Shown: positions 36,053 through 46,159, numbered from the stretch's first letter. The stretch is 64,000 nt of DNA from Arthrobacter sp. SLBN-112 (GCF_030944625.1 NZ_JAUSXY010000001.1:3968001-4032000), one strand, 5' to 3'. Translations and numbers: made by a program. Notes: generated by a model not told the origin, from the letters alone.

Positions 36053-37003
36053 TCAGTTGACCACCCTCACCTGGCCCACCATGCCCATGTAGTCATGGAG
36101 TGCGCAGATGTACTTGAAGGTTCCCGTTGTGTTGAAGGTCACCGAGAACTCCCCGCCCGGCGGAATGATGCCGGAGTTGAGATCGCCGCCGGTAAAGTTC
36201 GACGGCGTGCCCGACGGAGCGAAGACATTCGCCGGTTCGGTGCCGAAGGTGACCGTATGGGGTGCACCCATGCCGGTATTGGCGAACACCACCGTTTCGC
36301 CGACATGCACCGTCACGCTGGGGCGGACGAAGCGCATGACCATCGCAACGCCGTCGTCACCGCCGGCCAGGACCTTATGGTTGGTGGCTTGTTCGGCCAG
36401 CGAGGCGTCGAGCTGGTGCCCGTCCCGGAGGATGGCACGTGCCTGCGCCCGTGATGCCTTGTTGTAGTCGGCCTGGCTGTAGGGGTAGTCCGTGCCCTGC
36501 TCGCGGACGTGGACCATGCCCTTCATCATCTCGCCGTGGACCAGGCAGTAGTAGATGAAGTCGCCTTCCCGCGGGAACGTCAGGCTGTAGCTTGTGGTGA
36601 CGGGGAAGCCCGGCACCTCCACGTTCGAAAGGAGGCCGGAGTTGTAATACGAGTGCCCGTCGTAGCTGTCCCCTCCGCGCTTTAGCAGCTCGTCGGCGTT
36701 AAACGGATTGAAGGGTTGCAGCGACTGGCCGGCCGCCAGGAATGTCACCGTGTGGATCTCCGCGGCGTTTGCTTCCCAGCTGATGGTGTCGTGCTCATTG
36801 ATAAAGATCTCCGCGGGCAGGAACGACATTCCCTGGATTTCCTGGTCGCGGGACTCAGAGCCGACTTGTACCTGCCAGGTCCGATGGCCCCAGCCGCCGG
36901 CCGATGCCGGACCGGCGGCGGCCATCGAGGCCAGCAGCGCAACAGCGAAAGCGACGATAAATGCGAGTTTGCTTAATCTTGTGGTTCCCCGGTTTTGCTT
37001 CAT
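36053..37003 (-). CDS. Secreted two-domain cupredoxin (plastocyanin/azurin-like)
   Basis: This 316-residue exported protein has a signal peptide of about 35 residues ending near PASAGG. The first cupredoxin domain (about 40-165) has a His in AAEIHTVTFLAAG and the Cys-His-Met loop YYCLVHGEMMKGMVHV. The second (about 200-316) has GAPHTVTFG and YICALHDYMGMVGQV. Each domain therefore shows a full set of type-1 copper ligands (His, Cys, His, Met). A role as an extracytoplasmic electron carrier or copper-binding protein is likely. It has no obvious oxidase partner next door. Confidence 0.87.
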   Translation of the reverse strand: MKQNRGTTRLSKLAFIVAFAVALLASMAAAGPASAGGWGHRTWQVQVGSESRDQEIQGMSFLPAEIFINEHDTISWEANAAEIHTVTFLAAGQSLQPFNPFNADELLKRGGDSYDGHSYYNSGLLSNVEVPGFPVTTSYSLTFPREGDFIYYCLVHGEMMKGMVHVREQGTDYPYSQADYNKASRAQARAILRDGHQLDASLAEQATNHKVLAGGDDGVAMVMRFVRPSVTVHVGETVVFANTGMGAPHTVTFGTEPANVFAPSGTPSNFTGGDLNSGIIPPGGEFSVTFNTTGTFKYICALHDYMGMVGQVRVVN

Positions 37004-37385
37004 GACAACGCTCTCTTGAACGGTATTCGGCCGGAGGCCGATGCAGCGGTGGCCGGCTCAACTCAACGCACAGGCCAAACAGGCCACTGATTTCGGAGTA
37101 ATAGGGTGCCGGACGCCCGGGCTGGGGAGCTCGGGCACCGGTTCCGGCGTGCAAACACACCGGACATGCACCACCCCAACTGGTGTCGCAGAGGTTGAAA
37201 ACTTGTTGTCCAACGGCCGCCGCCATGGCTTGCCACGCGGCAGAGGCTCGCACCTTTTAGATTGCTCCTTCAACCGAACTTTGTCGAGGAGTCAAACCTT
37301 GGGCCGCCGGATCAGCGTTCCCAGCGCCGCGGAAGTAAGTCGCGGCAGTCCGGCAGCCATGGCGATGCGGGGGTCCAACAGGGAC
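37004..37385. other. Intergenic region upstream of the cupredoxin gene, no intact gene
   Basis: The part next to 37003 must contain the cupredoxin promoter. The rest has no ORF I can support. An ORF from 37041 to 37718 crosses it but shows no family features apart from the decayed transporter segment that follows. Confidence 0.5.
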
Positions 37386-37527
37386 ATGGATCTGCTGCCG
37401 GCCGCGATCGAGTCCGGGCGTGAATCGACGCCGTCGCTGCGCGCGGCCCTTGCCGTGCGCGGAGTCATCGCCGTGGCGGCTGCTGGTCCTGGCGCACTTC
37501 ACGCTGTTCACGTACATCGCACCGTAA
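37386..37527 (+). pseudogene. Remnant of an MFS transporter
   Basis: One frame reads MDLLPAAIESGRESTPSLRA followed by ALAV. After a frameshift near 37455 another frame reads SPWRLLVLAHFTLFTYIAP and stops. Together these match the loop after helix 6 and the start of helix 7 of arabinose-efflux-type MFS proteins (TPSLR...LAVLR...HFT.FTYIAP). Both ends of the gene are gone, so this is a relic. Confidence 0.6.
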
Positions 37528-37699
37528 AAGGTCGCTTCGCAGGCCAACACCGTAACGCGGCATGTTCCCGCGCGCACGGGCGCAGGCCACGAGGAGCCAG
37601 CAATGAGTTCACCACCACGCTCCAGCTCGCCGGCGCCGCAGCAGCCACCGCGGCGGAACGCTTCGACGTACCGGGAACCCGCACACCCGGGTTAACAAA

Positions 37700-37733
37700 A
37701 AGCAGGGCTTGCCGGTGACGGCAAGCCCTGCTT
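37700..37733 (-). terminator. Terminator of the cold-shock gene
   Basis: A perfect 15-base stem (AAGCAGGGCTTGCCG at 37700-37714 with its complement at 37719-37733) closes a 4-base loop. On the minus strand it is followed by a run of T. It lies 31 bases past the stop of the cold-shock gene. Confidence 0.92.
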
Positions 37734-37764
37734 GGAAACCTAACGGTCCCGGAACCCTAAGAAA

Positions 37765-37968
37765 TTAGAGAGCCTGGATGTTGGTGGCCTGGGGACCCTT
37801 GGGGCCCTGCTCGGTGTCGAAGGAAACCTTCTGGTTCTCTTCGAGGGAGCGGAAGCCGTTGGAGTTGATCGCGGAGTAGTGCGCGAAAACGTCCTGCGAG
37901 GAGTCGTCCGGGGAGATGAAGCCGAAGCCCTTTTCAGCGTTAAACCATTTGACGGTACCAGTAGCCAT
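37765..37968 (-). CDS. cspA: Cold-shock protein, CspA family
   Basis: This 67-residue single-stranded nucleic-acid-binding protein acts as an RNA chaperone. It starts [20 protein letters not shown] (RNP1 is KGFGFI) and has RNP2 as VFAHY, then [17 protein letters not shown]. The length is exactly typical. AAGGAC lies just upstream of the ATG. A gap of nearly 190 bases upstream suggests a long 5' leader, common for cold-shock genes. Confidence 0.97.
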   Translation of the reverse strand: MATGTVKWFNAEKGFGFISPDDSSQDVFAHYSAINSNGFRSLEENQKVSFDTEQGPKGPQATNIQAL

Positions 37969-38159
37969 TATTTTTGTCCTTCGTGAAGGTGGAGGGAAAA
38001 TCCCGACTTTCGGGCCCTCCGGTGTGGGGTGTTCAAAAACCGCTACTTCAGAAGAACACGGACTTCCGACCGCGCGTACTGCCTGAACTACCAACTGCAT
38101 AAACACAACAACAGACTCAACACTACAGGAGATTGCGCCCACACCTAATTAACCCGGGG

Positions 38160-38507
38160 CTACTCCCGTACGCCGTCATCCAATGCCGGACTGTAGCGGG
38201 TGTACGCGGGCCGGAGCCGCACGGAGTGCGCCCCAACCATTGCGATGTCTTCCCACAGCACCAGGAAGGAGCCGCGGTGCCGCCACCGGAGGATCCGGGC
38301 AATCATGCGGGGCCGGGTGAGGCCGTTCCGCTCGTAGCCCATGAAAGAGGACGCGCTGTGCGGGCCCACGACCAGCCCCAGCAGCCGCGGCTCCGCCATC
38401 AGCTGGTGCGGGGTGCCATCCAGCACGAACCGGGCGTCCGCCACACGGCCCAGCCGTCCGCCGTCGGCATCAAAGACCGGGGTGCCCAGCAGGTCACCGA
38501 GGATCAT
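38160..38507 (-). CDS. PRC-barrel-like protein, last gene of the NRAMP operon
   Basis: This 115-residue protein begins MILGDLLGTPVFDADGGRLG then RVADARFVLDG, the PRC-barrel pattern. Basic stretches (TRPRMIARILRWRHRG) and LVLWEDIAMVGAHSVRL follow. It is cytoplasmic. The ATG at 38507 has GGGAGGG upstream and overlaps the end of the preceding PRC-like gene. PRC-barrel proteins beside metal transporters may act as regulatory subunits; this is inference. Confidence 0.75.
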   Translation of the reverse strand: MILGDLLGTPVFDADGGRLGRVADARFVLDGTPHQLMAEPRLLGLVVGPHSASSFMGYERNGLTRPRMIARILRWRHRGSFLVLWEDIAMVGAHSVRLRPAYTRYSPALDDGVRE

Positions 38508-38904
38508 GGCGCCCTCCCGGGATTCGCGCAATAATCTTGTCCCGGACCCACCGCTCCACCCAACTGGGGTCCAGCGGCTCTCCCTTGACGCCAAGCCGGA
38601 CCACTACCCCCACCTCCGCCACGTCCTTCCACGGGATGCGGATCAGCCGGGACGACGGCGGCCTGCCGCCAAAGATGCGCGTCCCAAGCACCGATCCGGT
38701 CAGCAGGGCGGTGATGACAGGCGCCGGCGTCCCCGGCGTAATCTCCTCGTCCAAGGCGAGCCCGCTCACCTCGAGGTCATCCACGGTGGTGACCGGGACG
38801 CCGTCGTGGTCCAAAACCTGGCGGTCCATTAGGTGCAGCTGGGCATCCAGGATCCGGCCGGCCACGTGCGGGGCCGGGGGCAGCGGGGCGGGTGCGGACG
38901 TCAT
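38494..38904 (-). CDS. PRC-barrel-like protein coupled to an NRAMP-like transporter
   Basis: This 136-residue protein begins MTSAPAPLPPAPHVAGRILD then AQLHLMDRQVLDHDG. It has DDLEVSGLAL and RLIRIPWKDVAEVGVVVRLG and ends in a helical segment WVERWVRDKIIARIPGG. The pattern VLDHDGVPVTTVDDLE is PRC-barrel-like. Its ATG overlaps the transporter stop (ATGA) and its own stop overlaps the next gene. Together with the downstream protein it looks like a split pair of cytoplasmic accessory domains for the transporter. Confidence 0.72.
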   Translation of the reverse strand: MTSAPAPLPPAPHVAGRILDAQLHLMDRQVLDHDGVPVTTVDDLEVSGLALDEEITPGTPAPVITALLTGSVLGTRIFGGRPPSSRLIRIPWKDVAEVGVVVRLGVKGEPLDPSWVERWVRDKIIARIPGGRHDPR

Positions 38905-40127
38905 GAGCCGGCTCCTGTCACGATCATGAGGGGTATGGCGGCGAGCGAAGCCACCAGGATAATCACCAGGAAGACCATGCCGAGCACGTTGACGACCCGT
39001 CCATTGACGTGCTCGTGCATGTACTCGGGATCGTTGGCCACGATGAGGATGGGCAGGTAGGTCAAGGGCAGGGCGATCGCCGAAAACACCACCGAGTACT
39101 CGGTCACCAGCACGGGGTCCACGCCTGTGGCCAGGACCGCGATGCCCACCAGCAGGCACACAATCATGGCCAGGTGGAAGCGGGCCGCCTCGGCGGGCCG
39201 GCGGAATTTGCCCCAGGACCAGCCGAAGAACTGCGCAAGCGTGTAGCCGCTGGACAGCGTGGTTTCCAGGGCAGCGCCGAACGTGGCTGCCACGATGCCC
39301 ACCAGGACGAGCGCCAGGCCCACCTTGCCGGCGCCCTCGGCCACGGGCAGGACCACCTGGGACAGCGAGGTCACCGAGACGCCTGCCGGTAGGAGGACGA
39401 TGGCGGCGCACACTGCGATGGATACGGACAGCACTCCGCCCAAGGGAAAGCCCACCAGGACGTTGATCCTTGATTGTGCCAAATCCTTCACGCTCCACTT
39501 TTCCTCCACGGCGCCGGAGGAAAAGAAGAAGACCTCGTAAGGTGTCATGGCAGCCCCGAACAGTGCGATCGCGTAGTAGCTGTACGTCCACACTGTTTCC
39601 TGCTCCGGCACGACGGGCGCCAGCTGCCCGGCGAGCGACCCCCAGTCCGGTTTGAGCAGAAACACTGCCACGGTGAAGATGACCAGCGTCAGCCCCAGCA
39701 GGCCGGTGACGTTTTCCATGATGGAGAACCGGACGCGCCAGATCACCAGCCACACCGCTACCGCCGCCACGGGAATCCACAGCAGGTAGTTGACGCTGCT
39801 GGCCAGTTGCAGGGACAGGGCAATGCCCCCGATTTCCGCAGTCACGGTCATCAGGTTGATCAGGAACGATGCTGCGAGGTTGGCGAGCCCTGCCCGTGCG
39901 CCCAGCCGTTCGCGGATCACCTCGAACGTGGCACGGCCGGACACGGCGGCCACCCGGCCGGACATATTGGCGAACAGGCAGATCCCCACGACGCCGATGA
40001 CCACCACCCACACCAGGGACAGGCCGAAGCGTGAACCGACGACGGCGTTGGTCACCAGGTCCCCGATGTCCACGAACCCGCCGATGGCGGTGAGGATCCC
40101 GAGCGCGACGCCGAGCAGCCGTTTCAC
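38901..40127 (-). CDS. NRAMP-superfamily divalent-metal transporter, divergent type
   Basis: This 408-residue membrane protein has about 11 helices. The helix-1 region reads GGFVDIGDLVTNAVVGSRFG, aligning with the NRAMP segment DPGN-ATD--AGS-FG, but DPGN is DIGD here (Asp20-Asp23). Helix 6, which normally has the metal-binding MPHN(L/V) motif, reads GAAMTPYEVFFFSSG. The canonical Met and Asn ligands are therefore changed, as in NRAMP-related magnesium transporters. The substrate may be Mg2+ or another ion. The GTG start overlaps the lipoprotein stop (GTGA), and its stop overlaps the next gene. Confidence 0.85.
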   Translation of the reverse strand: MKRLLGVALGILTAIGGFVDIGDLVTNAVVGSRFGLSLVWVVVIGVVGICLFANMSGRVAAVSGRATFEVIRERLGARAGLANLAASFLINLMTVTAEIGGIALSLQLASSVNYLLWIPVAAVAVWLVIWRVRFSIMENVTGLLGLTLVIFTVAVFLLKPDWGSLAGQLAPVVPEQETVWTYSYYAIALFGAAMTPYEVFFFSSGAVEEKWSVKDLAQSRINVLVGFPLGGVLSVSIAVCAAIVLLPAGVSVTSLSQVVLPVAEGAGKVGLALVLVGIVAATFGAALETTLSSGYTLAQFFGWSWGKFRRPAEAARFHLAMIVCLLVGIAVLATGVDPVLVTEYSVVFSAIALPLTYLPILIVANDPEYMHEHVNGRVVNVLGMVFLVIILVASLAAIPLMIVTGAGS

Positions 40128-40612
40128 TTTGACCCCACCTTGTCTTCGAGCTGCTTGAGGGCGTCCTGCGCGCCGGCGAGCGCCTTGTCACCGTCGGAGA
40201 GCGAGGGGGTGCCGCCGTCGTTGGCTGCGAGCGCGGCGCGCGCCACGGCAAAGCCGGCGGCGCACTGGTCCAGCACGTCGAGTGCTTGTTTTTGCGTGTC
40301 GCGGTCCCCCTGCACCGTGGGTGACAGCGTCAGCACGGTGTTCCGGCCGGACTGTATTTCCTTGAGCTCATCGTCGAGGACGGTGCCGGTGGCGGCTTGC
40401 GTCAGCTTGCCGTCCATGTCCTGCCGGAGGGCTATCCGGGCGGTGGCGACGGCCGAGGAGCTGTCCTTCACGACAGTGGAAACCGATTGGCTGGTGCCAC
40501 CACTGCAGGCGGTAAGGACCGTGAGCGCGGCGACTGCCGAAGCCAGCAGCAGCGACCGGCCGCGGCGGCGGGGACGTTTGGCGGGCGGGGCTGCAGCCGG
40601 CAGGTACGGCAC
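40124..40612 (-). CDS. Putative lipoprotein, first gene of the NRAMP operon
   Basis: This 162-residue protein has a basic N-terminus (PPAKRPRRRGRSLLLAS), a hydrophobic core and a lipobox LTACSGG, so it is anchored outside the membrane. The mature part is helical (SVSTVVKDSSSAVATARIAL, ALDVLDQCAAGFAVARAALA). It ends in LKQLEDKVGSK, possibly a coiled coil. GTG at 40612 with GGAGG upstream is preferred over TTG at 40660. I do not recognise the family. Coupled translation with the transporter suggests an extracytoplasmic partner. Confidence 0.7.
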   Translation of the reverse strand: MPYLPAAAPPAKRPRRRGRSLLLASAVAALTVLTACSGGTSQSVSTVVKDSSSAVATARIALRQDMDGKLTQAATGTVLDDELKEIQSGRNTVLTLSPTVQGDRDTQKQALDVLDQCAAGFAVARAALAANDGGTPSLSDGDKALAGAQDALKQLEDKVGSK

Positions 40613-40657
40613 CGTCGCCTCCAGCCCCCGGGACTCCCGGATCGGAATTCGCCTTGG

Positions 40658-40698
40658 CAAGGCAACCCAAAAATTAGTTGCCTTGAGCTATATATAGC
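40658..40698. promoter_or_regulatory. Operator candidate and AT-rich promoter of the lipoprotein/NRAMP operon
   Basis: CAAGGCAAC (40658-40666) and GTTGCCTTG (40677-40685) form a perfect 9-base inverted repeat with a 10-base spacer. Next to it is the perfect palindrome GCTATATATAGC (40687-40698), which contains a TATATA-type -10. The arrangement fits a repressor covering the operon promoter. Confidence 0.6.
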
Positions 40699-40842
40699 AC
40701 TTCAAGACGGAGTTTGACCTGCTCAATGCGGGATTTTCGTCCGGGGGGCTGGCCCGGGAACCGGCTCTCGACCGGGCCCGCCGATGGGCATATCCTGCAT
40801 CCATATCCACGGACAAACACGCTGCCACCGGGAGATCATGCC

Positions 40843-41238
40843 ATGGAGATGCCCAAAGCAACCGAGGAAGAAAAAGAACGCTTCCGGCGCCTTGTTCCCG
40901 ACCATCCGGACGTAGTGGTGAAACCGATGTTCGGCAACCTCGGCGCGTTCGTCAACGGCAACATGTTCGCGGGCCTGTTCGGTTCCACTATCGGGGTGAA
41001 GCTCTCCCGGGAGGACAAGGAAGTGCTGGAGTCCTCCGAGCGGACAGTGCCGTTCGGGCCGGCGGAGCGTCCGATGGGCGGCTATACGGGGCTGCCGGAA
41101 GTCTGGAACGAGGAGGGCGACGGCGACGACACCCGGGCGCGGGCATGGACCGGGAAAGCCTTGGATTACGTCGCCACCCTGCCGCCCAAGGAACCCAAAG
41201 CCCGGGCACCCCGGGCCAGCGGGACGGCGGCACGGTAG
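40843..41238 (+). CDS. TfoX/Sxy N-terminal domain protein
   Basis: This 131-residue protein begins MEMPKATEEEKERFRRLVP. The TfoX-N features are DVVVKPMFGNLGAFVNGNMF, AGLFGSTIGVKLSRED and PMGGYTGLPEVW. In gammaproteobacteria the family links to competence; in actinobacteria the role is unknown and proteins are usually free-standing as here. ATG at 40843 has GGGAGA upstream. The C-terminal tail is basic and Ala-rich. Confidence 0.85.
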   Translation: MEMPKATEEEKERFRRLVPDHPDVVVKPMFGNLGAFVNGNMFAGLFGSTIGVKLSREDKEVLESSERTVPFGPAERPMGGYTGLPEVWNEEGDGDDTRARAWTGKALDYVATLPPKEPKARAPRASGTAAR

Positions 41239-41240
41239 CC

Positions 41241-41832
41241 GTGTCCGTCACCGCAGTTCCCCGGCAGGACACCAACACGTTGGTGGTGGGCGCAGGCCAG
41301 GCGGGCCTGGCCACCAGCTACTGGCTGGCGCAGCGCGGCGGGGAACACCGCATCGTCAAGCAGCGTCCCGCCCTCGGCGGCGCCTGGCAGGACCGGTGGG
41401 ACTCCTTCTACTTGAACACCCCCAACTTCTCCGTCGGCATTTCCCCGGATGTCCCGCAACTAGACAGCCATGACTACCGCAACCCGGGCCAGTTGCCGGA
41501 CGGCGCGGTCCTGCTGGTGGGGATCGACGCTCCCGAGGCCGAGGCAGCAGGACCGGACAGCTGGCAGCCCGCCGGGTCAGGTTCCCGGTTGGACCTCCGC
41601 GAAGAAGGAATCACCTCCATCATCTGGTCCACCGGGTATGCGCTGGACTTCAGCATGCTGGACCTTCCGCTCCTGGATGAGTGGAACTACCCCGCCACAC
41701 CAAAGGCGTGACGGAGCACCCGGGCCTGTACGGCGTCGGGCTCCCCTGGCTCACCCGGCACATTTCCGCCACCTGGTGGGCGTGGGTCCGGACGCCGACC
41801 ACGTGACGGAACACCTGGCAGCGCGCGGCTGA
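41241..41832 (+). pseudogene. Decayed flavin-containing monooxygenase / FAD oxidoreductase
   Basis: The N-terminus keeps the FAD motif TLVVGAGQAGLATSYWLAQR and LGGAWQDRWDSFYLNTPNF. Then SPDVPQLDSHDYRNPGQLPD, which belongs well over 100 residues later in intact enzymes, follows after only a few residues. After AVLLVG the NADPH-binding motif GSGQSG is missing and the text jumps to GITSIIWSTGYALDFSMLDL near the C-terminus. A stop at 41709-41711 and a frameshift separate the last block, TEHPGLYGVGLPWLTRH and DADHVTEHL. Two internal deletions plus frameshifts mean no active enzyme; intact relatives have about 400-430 residues. Confidence 0.85.
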
Positions 41833-41855
41833 CCGGCAACCAAGGAGGTCAAGTT

Positions 41856-42617
41856 GTGAATCCGTTTCGCGTGATCCTGCTTCCCGGCAGCGTGCTCCCC
41901 GCAGGCCCAGCTTTCGGCGGGCTCCTGGAGGTCCTGGGCCCGGACGTGGAGGCGGTCGCCAAAGACCTTGAGCTGTATGCCGGCGACGCCCCGCCGGCGG
42001 GCTGGACCCTGGATACCGAAGTTGATGGTGTGTTGCGCGCGGCCGACGCCCGCGGTTGGGACACCTTCCACCTGGTGGGCTATTCCGGCGGCGGCGCGGC
42101 GGCCCTGGCGCTCGCGGCCTCGCACCCCCGCAGGCTCCGCAGCCTGGCACTGCTGGAGCCGGCCTGGGCAGGCAACTGGGATTGGAGCCCGGCACACACC
42201 GAACTGTGGAAGGAGTATTCAAAACTGGAGGGACTGCCGCCGGAGCAGTTCATGGCAGGATTCATGCGGCTCGGGGTCCGGCCCGGCGTGGAACTCAAGC
42301 CCCAGCCGGGGCCACCGCCGCCATGGATGGCCAAACGCCCGGCCGGGATCACGGCTTTCCTCCGGACGTTCGGCACGTACCAGCTGGACCGCGGCCGGCT
42401 GGCTGGCTTCCGCAAACCCGTGCTGTTCGTTCTGGGTGGCCTCAGCAACCCCGACGACTACGGTGAGATCGCGGACAGGCTTTCCACTGTCTTTCCCGAC
42501 TTCCACCTGGAGGTGTTTCCGCACCGGCACCACTTCGATCCTCCGCACCGCGTGGAGCCGGACCGCGTCGCCGGGCTGCTCCGCGCACACTGGGGACGGG
42601 CCGAAGCTGACGGCTGA
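41856..42617 (+). CDS. Alpha/beta-hydrolase
   Basis: This is a 253-residue hydrolase fold protein. The oxyanion strand is RVILLPGSVLPAG, the nucleophile elbow is LVGYSGGGAAALALA (Ser), the acid is probably in the LFVLGGLSNPDDY segment, and the His is in PHRHHFDPPH near the C-terminus. A Trp/Pro-rich lid (WDWSPAHTELWKEYSKLEG) lies between. The substrate is unknown. The GTG start has a strong AAGGAGG site. It follows the monooxygenase relic and may once have been its partner, for example in ester breakdown. Confidence 0.85.
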   Translation: MNPFRVILLPGSVLPAGPAFGGLLEVLGPDVEAVAKDLELYAGDAPPAGWTLDTEVDGVLRAADARGWDTFHLVGYSGGGAAALALAASHPRRLRSLALLEPAWAGNWDWSPAHTELWKEYSKLEGLPPEQFMAGFMRLGVRPGVELKPQPGPPPPWMAKRPAGITAFLRTFGTYQLDRGRLAGFRKPVLFVLGGLSNPDDYGEIADRLSTVFPDFHLEVFPHRHHFDPPHRVEPDRVAGLLRAHWGRAEADG

Positions 42618-42619
42618 GC

Positions 42620-43318
42620 CTACCCGGGGGTGGGTCCGTGCGCCCTGCGCTTCCCATCGCGGTGGGCAAGGTAGGCGTAAACCATCAAGGCGAGCCCCGC
42701 CAGGATCATGACCGCCGGGAATGCGAAGTCCAATGGGATGAGCACTGCCGCGGACTGGAGGATAAAGATCACACCCATGGCGGCAAGGATGCCGGCGGGG
42801 ACCAACGGCCATTTCATCCGCTCTCCTTGATCGCCGGGGTGGCCGGCGGCCCGGACCGGGACCAGGGAGAGCACGCCGAAGGTGGCCGCAAGGCCCAGGA
42901 AGAGTACGGCGGCCGTAGGCGTGCCCTGCATCGCCTGCGGGAGGGCCACGATGGCTGCCAGGGTGAACATGACTCCGGACGGGATCATGGCCCACCAGTT
43001 GGTGCGCTCCCGCAGGTACACGGCGGCGAATCCACCACCCATGAAAAGGAACAGGAACGCCGCGCCCCAGGCGTCATCAGTGAGTTGGGTCGCTGTGATG
43101 ACGGCGGCCAGGCCAAGGAAAACCGAGCCGGGGATGGCCGCCCACCAGTTCTCCCGGCGCCTGGCGAAGAGGGACAGGAACAGGACACCCACCACGGCGA
43201 AAATCAGGGGCGCCACAAAGGCCCCGCTGTCCGTGACGCCAAGCCGGTCCAGCAGTAACAGCACTCCCAACGCGATGAGGACTATGCCTGCGATGATGCT
43301 CGCGTTTGTCGATTTCAC
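42620..43318 (-). CDS. Multi-spanning membrane protein, LiaF-like/DUF5668-type repeats
   Basis: This 232-residue protein has seven or eight hydrophobic segments and begins MKSTNASIIAGIVLIALGVL then LLLDRLGV. Two internal repeats are visible: RRRENWWAAIPGSVFLGLAA and RERTNWWAMIPSGVMFTLAA. These patterns resemble the membrane domains of LiaF/DUF5668 proteins, often linked to envelope-stress two-component systems. It lies upstream of, and divergent from, the response-regulator gene. Function unknown. Confidence 0.72.
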   Translation of the reverse strand: MKSTNASIIAGIVLIALGVLLLLDRLGVTDSGAFVAPLIFAVVGVLFLSLFARRRENWWAAIPGSVFLGLAAVITATQLTDDAWGAAFLFLFMGGGFAAVYLRERTNWWAMIPSGVMFTLAAIVALPQAMQGTPTAAVLFLGLAATFGVLSLVPVRAAGHPGDQGERMKWPLVPAGILAAMGVIFILQSAAVLIPLDFAFPAVMILAGLALMVYAYLAHRDGKRRAHGPTPG

Positions 43319-43668
43319 GGTACGCCTCCCGGGTACGGCAGGCGGCCGTCCACCACACTGCTTAATTCAGGCTAGGGCGGGCCCGGACCGCGAAACAGGG
43401 CACAAAGCCCCCGTACCACTGGTGTCTCAACCCCCACCGGCAGATAACGGGACCTTCTGCCCTACAGGCGGTTCCGGACGCTGGGCATCCTTGTAACGGC
43501 GCCGTCCGGGTCTCCAGCTTTCGGGGCCGGAACGGTGAACGGGCAACGGACCTTTGACCCTGACATCCAGCGCCGCACCGCAGGATGATGAGTTGAGGTT
43601 CCTTCCGGACAAGGCGCCTGCACCGACCAGGCGGCCGGGGACGGAATCGAACCAACGAGGGCGTCATC
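43319..43668. other. Intergenic region with DosR-box-like motifs
   Basis: About 350 bases separate two divergent genes, with no supported ORF. GGGACCTTCTGCCC (43449-43462) and CGGACCTTTGACCC (43547-43560) each match the DosR consensus GGGACTWWAGTCCC at 10-11 of 14 positions. They lie about 210 and 110 bases ahead of the response-regulator start. They are candidates only. Confidence 0.4.
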
Positions 43669-44334
43669 ATGGAAACACCAGCAACACCGCAGGACGCGGT
43701 TGGGGCGCCGAACGAGGCCGTCCGGGTCTTCATCCTCAACGACCATGCATTGTTGCGCCAGGGACTCAGGGACCTGCTCGAACATCACGGGTTCGAAATC
43801 GTTGGCGAAAGCGCATCAGCGGCGGAAGCCACACGCCTTATCCACGTCCTTGAACCAGACCTTGCACTCTTGGACGACAGGCTGGGGGACGGTACCGGCA
43901 TTGAGGTGTGCCGCGGGCTCCGCGCCACCGCACCCCACGTGAAGTGCCTGATCCTGACCAGCCGGGACGAACACCACGCGGTGCGTGCAGCGGTTCTGGC
44001 GGACGCGGCCGGATTTGTGCTCATGCAGGTTGGCGATAAAGACGGAATCATTAACAGCCTGCGCAGCGCCATCGCCGGCACCCAGCTGTTCAAGCCGGGC
44101 GTCAGGGAAAGGGTTGCGGACAGCCTCTACGCGACCGCCTCGGCCGCCTGGCTGAATACGATGACAGTGACGGAGCGGAGCGTACTTGCGTTCATGGCCC
44201 GCGGCCTGACCAACAGGCAGATCGGGCAGGAGATGACGCTGCCCGAGGAGTCGGTAACCGCTTCTGTGTCCTCGGTATTGCAGAAGCTGGGCTTCCGGCG
44301 CCGGGGCCAGGTGCTCCCGGTGCCGCTCAGCTAA
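43669..44334 (+). CDS. NarL/DosR-family response regulator with atypical receiver
   Basis: This 221-residue protein has a receiver domain (about 18-135) and a LuxR-type helix-turn-helix (about 155-215; TERSVLAFMARGLTNRQIGQ). The receiver keeps Asp25, the phospho-acceptor Asp69 in LALLDDRLGDGTGIE, and Thr97. The first acidic residue is Asn24 (FILNDHALL), and the conserved Lys of the signalling pocket is Met119 (GFVLMQVG). Phosphorylation chemistry may therefore be altered. Its likely partner is the DosS-like kinase encoded convergently 57 bases away. Confidence 0.88.
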   Translation: METPATPQDAVGAPNEAVRVFILNDHALLRQGLRDLLEHHGFEIVGESASAAEATRLIHVLEPDLALLDDRLGDGTGIEVCRGLRATAPHVKCLILTSRDEHHAVRAAVLADAAGFVLMQVGDKDGIINSLRSAIAGTQLFKPGVRERVADSLYATASAAWLNTMTVTERSVLAFMARGLTNRQIGQEMTLPEESVTASVSSVLQKLGFRRRGQVLPVPLS

Positions 44335-44390
44335 GTGTGGAAATCACCGCACCAACGCGCTTGCAGCATGCCGCAGCCACATGCGACACG

Positions 44391-46109
<1,719 letters not shown>

Positions 46110-46159
46110 TCATCGCCCTGAATCCGATCAAGAAAGTCCAAGACCCTCTTACTGCCATG

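Noticed and set aside
37603..37695. 30-codon Pro/Ser-rich ORF with a GAGGAG site
   Set aside because: Low-complexity composition in a decayed region; too short to support.
37041..37718. Plus-strand ORF of 225 codons upstream of the cold-shock gene
   Set aside because: It runs through the cspA terminator, and only a short piece matches an MFS relic in mixed frames; not a gene as a whole.
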